Of a stretch of DNA of 37,295 nucleotides, positions 11,693 to 18,962 are shown piece by piece. The stretch spans positions 1 through 37,295 of IMG/VR virus record IMGVR_UViG_3300009164_000015; one strand, written 5' to 3'. Source of the DNA: a virus. Both the position numbers and the translations under genes were made by a program. Each line of letters begins with the position of its first letter. Position 1 is the stretch's first letter. The notes under the pieces were generated by a model. The model was not told the DNA's origin. It ran no database searches and saw only the letters and a list, made by a program, of their open reading frames with translations.

Positions 11693-13996
11693 CTACTTGA
11701 CCACCTTCAAGCTTGGCGTTGCTGACGTCTCCAGCATGTTGCGCAGCTCCGACTTGCTGTGCTCGCGCGCCATGTCGGGCGCGGCGAAGACATGCTTCTT
11801 CGTCCCGTGCTGCAACGACGCCAGGCGGCCCATGTCGGTCCAGCCAGCCTCTTTGAGCGCGTGCAGCAGCGCCGCTTGCGGGATCTTGACGCCAGCCGGA
11901 GCCGACGCCACCAAACGGTCGCACAAAGCGAAGAAGGGCGAGCCGACCACACCGCGCGAGAACTCGCCAGCACGGACGCGGATCAGATCGACGAGGTACG
12001 ACTCGGCGATGCTCATGCCATGCTCGACCAGGTTGGCCTTAAATTCCGTAAACGGCGGCGCGGCCGCCGGATTGAACTTGGACACGTCACGGGCGTGCAT
12101 CCATGCCGCGACCTTCTCGAAGCCGCCCGACTTGTACCAACGCCACAGCTTGTCGGCCTCGGCGGGGTCCATCCGGGGCGCGGTTGACCACAGGCAGAAC
12201 CAGCGACGGTCTTGCGAGGGGATCGAAATCGGCACCGGATCGTTCGTAAACGCCAAGACGAACATGCGGTTGAGCATGTTATACGGGTGGAGACCCTTGC
12301 GGTTGATGACGATCATGTCGGGCGGGGCGGCGATGACGGGCTTCAACTTGTTGGCCAGCATCCGACGCGACGCCGCCTCTGGCTCCTTCAGCTCGTTCAG
12401 AATCAGGATTTCGCTCTCAAGCTGGTAGCCCCATTGGGACATCAGCGCATCCGCATCGATCAAGCCACGGTTGCGCAGATGAGGACCGCAGACGGCCCAC
12501 AAAAACGGTGCCCACATGCTATCCTTGCCGCAGCCCTCGTCGCCACCATGCAGCGCGGCGTGGTTGATCTTGACGCTAGGGTTCTGGACCTTGAAGGCCA
12601 TCATGTCCAAGACGTGCTCCAGCTCCGCTGGCTCCGGTACCAGCAGCTTGCAATGGTCCAGCCACGGACTGACGTTGCCGGGCGTCACGCTCGACACGTC
12701 AGGCCGCGCGTTGCGCCAACGGTTGCCGAATACCTCGCCGTCACGCGCAACCAGCACGGCCTCGCCAGCGGCGTAGGTAACACCGCGCAGCAACCGCGCG
12801 TTCATCGTTTGGCGGTTCTCATCAAAGCAGATCGACGCCTCAATTTTGCGGCCGTTGTGGATCGACTGGCAGGGGACGTGCCGATAGATGGCGTTGAAAG
12901 TCGTGCGCCCCAGCTCGCGACAGTCGCGAATGTCGAAGAACGAGTCGTCGTCGGAGATGTAAGCGAAGCGTTCGTACCAGTCAGCCTTTTCGACGCGGCC
13001 CAGCTCCTTGCGCTCAACCTCGGCGATGACCTTGGCGGCATCGTCCGAGAACATGTCGGATGGCGTCAGTTTGGCTAACGTGTTGCTCATATGCTCAGCC
13101 AGCAGCTCGTCGCGCAGGCCAGGATTGACGCGCGGCCCACCATTATCGCAGACCCAACCCAAGAACGCACGGCTGTTGAAGTCTTCGCAGTGGCCGTGAT
13201 AGCAGCAGAACGACCGGTCCAACGGCTTGTAGCGCGCTTCGATCTGGCCGTCCGTATGCTGCGCGCTGTTCGGGCAGACGACGCCCATCCAGCCCTCACC
13301 GTTGACGTTGGACAGGACCAAACCCTTGTCGTTCAGCCATTCAAGCACGCTGTCCTTGCCGATGTCGCGCAGGCGAAAGCTCACGCCCTGCGCTGTGTCA
13401 GCCTCGGCTGGCGTCACGCCAAGCGCGGCGCAGATCTCCGGCAGCGTGAACTCGCGCTCACGATGGAACGACACCAAACGCGACACGAAGCCGTCGCGGC
13501 CGGGCTTCAAATTGACCGATCCGGGAATGCGGAAGTTGCGCACCGCGTTGGTCGCGCCGGGGTCGGTGTAGCCTGCGGCCGCAATCGCCTTAATCGCCGC
13601 CGTAAACTCGCCCTTGGTTGGCTGGTCGCTGAAGGCGTAGCCCCATTGGAACGACCCCGGCGAGGTCTCGATGATCCACGTCGGCAGCAGCGGCGGCTCC
13701 TTCGCCTTCGTGCCAACATCGTCCAGCATCAACACAAGCACGAACTCGCAGTTGGCTGCGCTGGCGCTTGGCTGACCTTCGTTGAAACGGTCAACGATGA
13801 ACGACCCGGTGTTAAGATACCAGGCTTCGCCAGCCTTTGGCGTGCGCGTCGGCAGGTATGCGGGCCACGTATATTTCAGCGTCCCGTCGCCGTGCGTCAC
13901 CTGCTTGCCGTTGTGCATGACCGGCTTCTGTTTGACCAGCAGCGGCGTCTCGCCGTGCTCCGCCAGCCCTTGGATAAACTCGATAAAGTCTCTCAT
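11693..13996 (-). CDS. Primase-helicase (phage replicative, SF3-like helicase domain)
   Basis: 767 aa from ATG 13996 (MRDFIEFIQGLAEHGETPLL), following GGGAGAACGGG. The N-terminal 200 residues look like an AEP/RepB-type primase (LVLMLDDVG then SPGSFQWGYAF). A zinc-binding segment follows at about 241-270 (CPNSAQH, then CCYHGHC). The helicase has Walker A HGGDEGCGKDS (about 483-493), a Walker B-like EILILNELKE (about 529-538) and a motif C-like FVLAFTND (about 579-586), as in DUF5906/P4-type helicases. It would open and prime DNA for the phage polymerase, encoded directly upstream on the same strand. It ends the replication operon at the shared terminator. Confidence 0.88.
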   Translation of the reverse strand: MRDFIEFIQGLAEHGETPLLVKQKPVMHNGKQVTHGDGTLKYTWPAYLPTRTPKAGEAWYLNTGSFIVDRFNEGQPSASAANCEFVLVLMLDDVGTKAKEPPLLPTWIIETSPGSFQWGYAFSDQPTKGEFTAAIKAIAAAGYTDPGATNAVRNFRIPGSVNLKPGRDGFVSRLVSFHREREFTLPEICAALGVTPAEADTAQGVSFRLRDIGKDSVLEWLNDKGLVLSNVNGEGWMGVVCPNSAQHTDGQIEARYKPLDRSFCCYHGHCEDFNSRAFLGWVCDNGGPRVNPGLRDELLAEHMSNTLAKLTPSDMFSDDAAKVIAEVERKELGRVEKADWYERFAYISDDDSFFDIRDCRELGRTTFNAIYRHVPCQSIHNGRKIEASICFDENRQTMNARLLRGVTYAAGEAVLVARDGEVFGNRWRNARPDVSSVTPGNVSPWLDHCKLLVPEPAELEHVLDMMAFKVQNPSVKINHAALHGGDEGCGKDSMWAPFLWAVCGPHLRNRGLIDADALMSQWGYQLESEILILNELKEPEAASRRMLANKLKPVIAAPPDMIVINRKGLHPYNMLNRMFVLAFTNDPVPISIPSQDRRWFCLWSTAPRMDPAEADKLWRWYKSGGFEKVAAWMHARDVSKFNPAAAPPFTEFKANLVEHGMSIAESYLVDLIRVRAGEFSRGVVGSPFFALCDRLVASAPAGVKIPQAALLHALKEAGWTDMGRLASLQHGTKKHVFAAPDMAREHSKSELRNMLETSATPSLKVVK

Positions 13997-14027
13997 GTCC
14001 CGTTCTCCCTTTAGCCTACCCCGTAAC

Positions 14028-14045
14028 GCGCGCCTCAAAGCGCGC
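14028..14045 (-). other. GC hairpin in the primase leader
   Basis: GCGCGC (14028-14033) and GCGCGC (14040-14045) around CTCAAA, in the 54-bp gap between the polymerase stop and the primase ATG. It may be an mRNA-processing or stability structure; there is no T-run. Confidence 0.45.
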
Positions 14046-14050
14046 CAAGT

Positions 14051-16027
14051 CTATTTGTGATACCGCAGCATCACGTCGCCTTCGGCTCCAAGCGGGAAAT
14101 CGCAAGCCCACGAAGGCGGGTCGATCATAATGGCGTGAATTCGTGCCGCTGCAACATCTGCGGTAAGCGTATCGTGCTCAATGATTATTTCGTCGTGAAC
14201 GTGCGCGATGACGTTAAAACCTTCGGCGTCTAAACGGCGAAGCGACCCGCGCAGCATGTCGTGCGCGGAAGCCTGCGTTGCGTTCTCAACCAAAATACCC
14301 GCCCAAATTCGGGCGCGCGGCCATTCTTGGGCGTCAGCAGCGGGTTTCCATGACGCCTTAGCATATGTGATGCTGCCTTCGTCATCAAACCGCGCAAACG
14401 GGTAACAAAGAATGCGCCCGGATGGCAGCGCGTACCAAAGATGCACGCCGTCAAACATGTAGGTTATGCGCCCCGCCTTAAATTCATGGCCCTTATGGCG
14501 CATCGCGCGCCGAGATGCGTTGTCCAACGCGGACCAAAAAGGTTGCGCCCAGGGGTTGGCCCTGCGCCACAAGTCAACCATCCGCCGGGCTTCCGTTTCC
14601 GACAGACGCACGCCATACACTTTTGCCATAGCGTCAAACGCGCCGATACCGGAGGCGAACCCGCACGCGAGAACAGCAATTTTGCCTAGCTGCCTCTGAT
14701 CGGGCGTAACGTCTTCTTCGCGTACGTTAAACATGCGCGCGGCGGTACTTTTGTAAATGTCGCGCCCCTCGCGGAAAAGCTGAATTGTCGCCTCGCCATC
14801 GCCGGACAGCCAAGGGTTGACGCGCGCCTCAATTGACGACCAATCGTAAACGATCAGGCTCTTGCCTTTGTCGGGCAAAATCATTGGACGAAGCATACTC
14901 TTCAGCACATCCGTGACGCGCTTGCCGTACTGCGGCACAATCTTGTGCCCGCGCACTAGAGCCGCGCGGACATCCTCCGGTTCCTTGGCGCATTTGCGCG
15001 GAAAATTTTGCAACTGAAGCCCGTAAGACGAAGCCCTACCTGTTGCAGCGCCGCCCGCAAAGACAAACGCCCCCCTAACACGATGATCTTCCTCGTCCGA
15101 AAGAGCTGCGGCTCTCTGAAACTTCGCCACGCTGGACGCCCACAGGTCGTCGGCGCACTGGATGACCTCGGCCACGTCGTGCGGCACCTCGTCAGAATTC
15201 TCGCTGGCGAAGGTCAGCAGGTTGGCGCGGACGTTCTTGTCAATCGACATCTTCTCGACGCCGTCCTTGTGGACACTCATCAGCTTCAGCGCCTCAGGAC
15301 CGACACGGTCCTGCACCCACTGGCGCATCTTCGGGCTGCGCACGCTCGTGATGGCCCCCTCCGTCACCTCGGCCACGATCTGCTGGATCTCGGCCAGCTC
15401 GTCGCTGGCGTACTTGACCGCCGCGTTGCACAGCGCCAGATCGACGCGCACGCCTCTGTCGTTGATGCGCTCGTTGACGTGGTAGTCGGCCAGCTCCTCG
15501 GCGGACAGGTCGCGCAGGCTGCGGCTGATGGCGCGCATGGCACGGACATCCTGGCTGCAATAATCGATCATCTCGGCCATCAGCGCCGGATCGTCGTTAA
15601 ACGTCCCGTCACCGCGTGGAACCGACAGCGCCCGGATCAATTGCGAACCGCGATGGTCCTTCTTCATCGTCGCGCCAGCGAAGCGGCCCACGTCCTCCAG
15701 CGATCCTGGCGCGCAGTTGGCGCGGGCTTGCGTCGCCGTGCAATAGAACTGCGCCAGCGACGGCTCGCGGATGCCATGGTCCGGGCAGAGGACGAACCAA
15801 AAGATAAGCCGCTCGAAGGCGGCGTTGTGTGCTCGGATCTGGCCTGTGTGCTCCGCGACGCGACGCGGGAACGGCTGGTTTGGCGTCCACGTGACGACCT
15901 CTTCGTCGTCGAACGCATAGGACATGCACAGCACGGACGTGGAGCGGTCCTGTGCGTAATTGTAGACGCCGCGCGAGCGGAGGTCGCAGCGGCTGCGCGT
16001 CTCAAAGTCAAGCCAGAGCGTAGGCAT
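14051..16027 (-). CDS. polA-like: DNA polymerase, family A with 3'-5' exonuclease domain
   Basis: 658 aa from ATG 16027, with AAAGGA upstream. The DnaQ-type exonuclease has Exo I DFET (D8, E10), Exo II HNAAFE (67-72) and Exo III YCSQD (156-160). The polymerase has motif A DWSSIEAR (D395), a motif B-like RQLGKIAVLACGF (445-457) and motif C HVHDEI near 605. It is the phage replicase, working with the primase-helicase downstream and probably the clamp. Base usage changes sharply near 15115: the exonuclease part is strongly GC3-rich, the polymerase part is not, which suggests an intragenic recombinant. It overlaps the methyltransferase gene by 20 nt. Confidence 0.95.
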   Translation of the reverse strand: MPTLWLDFETRSRCDLRSRGVYNYAQDRSTSVLCMSYAFDDEEVVTWTPNQPFPRRVAEHTGQIRAHNAAFERLIFWFVLCPDHGIREPSLAQFYCTATQARANCAPGSLEDVGRFAGATMKKDHRGSQLIRALSVPRGDGTFNDDPALMAEMIDYCSQDVRAMRAISRSLRDLSAEELADYHVNERINDRGVRVDLALCNAAVKYASDELAEIQQIVAEVTEGAITSVRSPKMRQWVQDRVGPEALKLMSVHKDGVEKMSIDKNVRANLLTFASENSDEVPHDVAEVIQCADDLWASSVAKFQRAAALSDEEDHRVRGAFVFAGGAATGRASSYGLQLQNFPRKCAKEPEDVRAALVRGHKIVPQYGKRVTDVLKSMLRPMILPDKGKSLIVYDWSSIEARVNPWLSGDGEATIQLFREGRDIYKSTAARMFNVREEDVTPDQRQLGKIAVLACGFASGIGAFDAMAKVYGVRLSETEARRMVDLWRRANPWAQPFWSALDNASRRAMRHKGHEFKAGRITYMFDGVHLWYALPSGRILCYPFARFDDEGSITYAKASWKPAADAQEWPRARIWAGILVENATQASAHDMLRGSLRRLDAEGFNVIAHVHDEIIIEHDTLTADVAAARIHAIMIDPPSWACDFPLGAEGDVMLRYHK

Positions 16028-16730
16028 GTTCAATCCTTTCGCAGGCTATGTCAAAATATGCGGGGTCTTTCTCAATCCCAATAAACCGCCGCCCGGTGTT
16101 GGCGCACGCGACGCCGGTTGATCCGCTGCCCATCGTGTTGTCAAGAACCGTGTCGCCTTCGTTCGTGTAGGTGCGGGTCAGGTATTCGAGCAAGGCGACG
16201 GGCTTTTGCGTGGGGTGCTGCGGTTTTGTCTCGTGCGTAAAATAAAGAACCGAGCGCGGGAAACGAGTCCCTTTGTTCTCAAAACTATATTCTTTTACCT
16301 CGCCATAACATTCGCCTGCGTCGCCGGGCTTAGGATTGTTTTTGTATGGTTTTCCGGCGGTTAATTGCGGGTTATATGTGGGGTAAGACGCGTAAAAAAC
16401 CGTCACGTCTTCGTGCGCTTTAAGTGGCTTCCGGCGCGCATCAAGATGGCCGGTTGCTTTAGGTTTTTCCCATACCCATTGATACTTAAACATTGGCAAG
16501 TTACTCATTACTAGCGCGCTTGTGAACGGCTGTGAGGCCGTTAGAACGATAGCCGCATTCGGCTTTGAGATACGCTTGTATTCCGCCCACAGCGGCGCAA
16601 ACGGAATAACCGCATCCCATTTGTTTTGTGTTGTCCCGTAGGGCAAATCACATAGCACCATGTCAATGGAGCCGGGCGCGAGTTCGCGCATAACGTCAAG
16701 GCAGTCGCCTTCGATGAGATCGTATTTCAT
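16008..16730 (-). CDS. N6-adenine or N4-cytosine DNA methyltransferase
   Basis: 240 aa. Motif IV DLPYG (about 28-32) lies near the N-terminus, and the SAM-binding motif I (VLDNTMGSGSTGVAC, about 196-210) comes after it, which is the beta-class order (Pfam N6_N4_Mtase type). The C-terminus IGIEKDPAYFDIACERI is the usual motif near the end. It probably methylates phage DNA to avoid host restriction; no cognate nuclease is adjacent, so it is an orphan. DLPY instead of DPPY is common in adenine-specific members. Base usage is AT-richer than its upstream neighbours. A 13-bp-stem hairpin precedes the gene. Confidence 0.92.
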   Translation of the reverse strand: MKYDLIEGDCLDVMRELAPGSIDMVLCDLPYGTTQNKWDAVIPFAPLWAEYKRISKPNAAIVLTASQPFTSALVMSNLPMFKYQWVWEKPKATGHLDARRKPLKAHEDVTVFYASYPTYNPQLTAGKPYKNNPKPGDAGECYGEVKEYSFENKGTRFPRSVLYFTHETKPQHPTQKPVALLEYLTRTYTNEGDTVLDNTMGSGSTGVACANTGRRFIGIEKDPAYFDIACERIEHAYALA

Positions 16731-16748
16731 GATCTTGCACAGTTACTC

Positions 16749-16783
16749 GCGGGCGCTGCTGGGGGAGGGGCAGCAGCGCCCGC
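16749..16783 (-). other. Strong 13-bp intergenic hairpin
   Basis: GCGGGCGCTGCTG (16749-16761) pairs perfectly with CAGCAGCGCCCGC (16771-16783) around the loop GGGGAGGGG. It lies in the 65-bp gap between the stop of the 218-aa gene (16796) and the methyltransferase ATG (16730). On the minus strand there is no T-run after it, so a partial terminator, mRNA 3'-end protector or processing site is more likely than a complete stop. Confidence 0.8.
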
Positions 16784-16795
16784 TTTCACTCTCCC

Positions 16796-17452
16796 TTACG
16801 CGCGGCGACGGCGACGCGAATCAGCGGGAGCTTCAGCCGGAGCGTCAGCGACGGGAGGCGCGTCTGCTTCGGTCGAACCGCCATCCATGCCCATCCACTC
16901 CACGATGTCAAACACCGGAGTGTAGATGCGGCCGTAGGATTTGTGCATATAGTGCTCTTTCTTCAGACGAACGACCGGAACCGGCTTCGTCTGGTCCTTC
17001 TCGACCTGGCTGGCGATGGCGAGAGCCAGCGCCTGCACAGCACGCTTGCCACCAACGGACGTGACCGTATAGCGAGCTTCCATGTCCTTGTCATCACCGG
17101 ACACGCACTTCAGCGACATGCCGACCTGCGTCTCCCATCCACGCTTGGCACCCGCCGGGGCGGCGTCAAGCTCTGGCAGCGGCGACGACACCGGCACCAT
17201 CTTCTCGCCCAGCACGTCACCCTCGCCCCAAGCGATAAAGCCGTGGACGAACGAGAACGGGTTGATGGCCCAAGTTGCGCCGTCTTCGACCTCGGTCTGG
17301 TCAGCGCCGAACACCCAATGCCCGGTCTTGTCCATTTTCAGGATGACGTTGCCGCCAGCGTCAGACACGCCAGTCTTGATGCTGCGCAGAGAATCCGCCA
17401 ACGAAGCGGCAGAGGGAAGGTTAGCGTTGCCGAAAACAGTAAGGTTTGACAT
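16796..17452 (-). CDS. Conserved replication-region protein, possible ssDNA-binding or recombination accessory
   Basis: 218 aa (MSNLTVFGNANLPSAASLAD). The segments MDKTGHWVFGADQTEVEDG, then WAINPFSFVHGFIAWGEGD, and the C-terminal KKEHYMHKSYGRIYTPVFDI recall a conserved but mostly unnamed phage protein found beside DUF2800 genes. An acidic and Pro/Ala-rich tail ends in SRRRRRA. The beta-rich body and disordered tail fit a single-strand DNA-binding protein, which this replication set otherwise lacks; that is inference. It starts at ATG 17452 with AAAGGAAAACC upstream and follows the DUF2800 gene by 11 nt. Confidence 0.75.
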   Translation of the reverse strand: MSNLTVFGNANLPSAASLADSLRSIKTGVSDAGGNVILKMDKTGHWVFGADQTEVEDGATWAINPFSFVHGFIAWGEGDVLGEKMVPVSSPLPELDAAPAGAKRGWETQVGMSLKCVSGDDKDMEARYTVTSVGGKRAVQALALAIASQVEKDQTKPVPVVRLKKEHYMHKSYGRIYTPVFDIVEWMGMDGGSTEADAPPVADAPAEAPADSRRRRRA

Positions 17453-17463
17453 CTGGTTTTCCT

Positions 17464-18594
17464 TTAGACGAGTTTACCAAGAGCGGAAGCAAGCTGCTTT
17501 CCGATCTGCATCACCGCTGGGCGAGGATCATCCTCGGGTACCAGAGTGTTGCCCGTTGAGACGGAGACGACGAGGTCCGCAGGCAGCGCGATCTTCTGCT
17601 TCTTAAGCAGCTTCTCCGCCTTCGCCGGACTGACGACCGAAGTCTCCACCAATTCCTTTGCGTCCAGACCGAGACGCTCCAGCGCCTCAAGCGCCTTGTC
17701 GTCGTCGATCCACTTGCGCGTCGAACGCTTCGGCACCAGCTTATAGCCTGGCACCGACAGACCTTCATCAAGCATCTGATACGCGAGTTCGTTCACGCCG
17801 CTGATCCACGCTTCAAGCAGTTCAGCCTGCTTAAGATAGACACCAATCTGCGCCGCGTCTATGGCGTGCAACTTATTTTTTAGCGCCCTGTCCACAGCTC
17901 CGGTCATCACCGGGCAGACCGGCTTGGCGGCGCACCAGCGGCAGTGATCGCCAGACGACAGCGGCGCGTTGGGCAGTTGCGCGGTCTTGACCGCGATCAA
18001 CAGCTCGCGTTCAAACTGGACAATTCGGTCAAACGTCGTCACCCAACGCTTGACGCTGGGCGGCTGCACGATGATGCACTCGATCTCGGTCGCGCCTTCA
18101 AACGCCCATGCCGTCTCAGGCGTGCGCATGGCGGCAGCGGCGTAGAACATCGCCTGCGCGTTCTCCTCCACGTCCACGGCGACACCGGAGCCGAACTTCC
18201 AGTCGAGGACGATGGCGCGGTCGCCTCGCCGTCCGATCAGATCGGCGGAGCCGAACACGCCGGGCAGCAGATCGCCGAAGCCGACGACTTGCTCGACGGC
18301 GTATTCCATCGTCTTGTCGGGGTCGATGTCGTTCAGTGCGTCGAGCGCCGGGCGCAGCTTGGCGTCGATCAGGTCTTGGTCGAGCGTGACGCCCTCGTAG
18401 ACCGTGCCGAGATAGCTCTTAGGCGTGCGGTCGGTCGTCAAGATTTCCGCAATGACGTTGTGCAGCAACGTGCCTTCGTCTGCGTATTTGCTAGACGGCT
18501 TGGGCGGCATCTGCTGGACGAGCGCGACCGAGCCGGGGCAGGAGATGACGCGCTTGGCTGTGGAGCCGCCGACGATAGAGGAGTGTTGTGCCAT
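17464..18594 (-). CDS. DUF2800 / Cas4- and RecB-like PD-(D/E)XK exonuclease
   Basis: 376 aa from ATG 18594 (MAQHSSIVGGSTAKRVISCP), with AAAGG upstream. A longer frame to 18669 lacks a start signal and would cover the divergent promoter region. Nuclease signatures: DEGTLLHNVIAEIL (motif H, about 39-52), GSADLIGRRGDRAIVLDWKF (D then DWK, the PD-DxK site, about 117-136) and QAMFYAAAA (motif Q/Y). Cysteines CRWCAAKPVCP together with an early SCPGS Cys suggest an iron-sulphur cluster as in Cas4/AddB. Probable role in DNA-end processing or recombination during replication. First gene of the minus-strand replication block. Confidence 0.85.
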   Translation of the reverse strand: MAQHSSIVGGSTAKRVISCPGSVALVQQMPPKPSSKYADEGTLLHNVIAEILTTDRTPKSYLGTVYEGVTLDQDLIDAKLRPALDALNDIDPDKTMEYAVEQVVGFGDLLPGVFGSADLIGRRGDRAIVLDWKFGSGVAVDVEENAQAMFYAAAAMRTPETAWAFEGATEIECIIVQPPSVKRWVTTFDRIVQFERELLIAVKTAQLPNAPLSSGDHCRWCAAKPVCPVMTGAVDRALKNKLHAIDAAQIGVYLKQAELLEAWISGVNELAYQMLDEGLSVPGYKLVPKRSTRKWIDDDKALEALERLGLDAKELVETSVVSPAKAEKLLKKQKIALPADLVVSVSTGNTLVPEDDPRPAVMQIGKQLASALGKLV

Positions 18595-18683
18595 TTGTGA
18601 ACCTTTCGTGTTTTTGACAAGCCAGACGCTAGACAATGTTTGGCCCCCGTGCAATAGCTTTTCTTGCAACGGGAGCGGAAAAG
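18595..18683. promoter_or_regulatory. Divergent intergenic region with operator-like dyad
   Basis: An 89-bp gap between the divergent DUF2800 and VRR-NUC genes, which must hold the promoters of both blocks. Bases 18614-18636 form an interrupted palindrome TTGnCnAGC-n5-GCTnGnCAA (7 of 9 bases matched per arm), suggesting a regulator site. A plus-strand TTGACA (18614-18619) lies in its left arm but no good -10 follows at 16-18 bp. On the minus strand TTGCAC (18649-18654) with 17-bp spacing to TAGCGT is a weak candidate. The promoter calls are tentative; the dyad is visible directly. Confidence 0.5.
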
Positions 18684-18962
18684 ATGCTTGAGAAGGAAAT
18701 CGAAGCCTACTTCATCTGGACGGTCGCGCGCCTTGGCGGCAAGACCTACAAGTTCAAGTCGCCGTCAATGCGCGGCGTGTCGGATCAGGTCGCGTGCCTG
18801 CCCAACGGCCAGACGTGGTTCGTGGAGCTTAAGAAGAAGGGCGGGCGGCTGGCACCGCTCCAGACCAAGTTCGCCGCCGACATGCTGATGCTGCAACAGG
18901 ATTACGCCTGTCTGTGGTCGCGCGAAGAGATCAACGAGTGGGCGCGGGAGACGGGCTTGTGA
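18684..18962 (+). CDS. VRR-NUC domain nuclease
   Basis: 92 aa from ATG 18684 (MLEKEIEAYFIWTVARLGGK), with GGGAG upstream. The fold signature is complete: N-terminal E4 helix, GVSDQVACLPNGQTWFVELK with the D...ExK catalytic set (about D32, E45, K47), then KGGRLAPLQ, the usual end of the VRR-NUC core. Such stand-alone nucleases are Holliday-junction or structure-specific endonucleases linked with SNF2-type helicases in phages, and a helicase gene follows here. The stop overlaps the GTG of the methyltransferase gene (GTGA). Confidence 0.9.
   Translation: MLEKEIEAYFIWTVARLGGKTYKFKSPSMRGVSDQVACLPNGQTWFVELKKKGGRLAPLQTKFAADMLMLQQDYACLWSREEINEWARETGL

Noticed and set aside
12212-16084. Long plus-strand frames (12212-13078, 13091-14014, 15008-16084) over primase and polymerase
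   Set aside because: Antisense shadows of genes with complete catalytic motifs; Arg/His/Val-biased and without ribosome sites.
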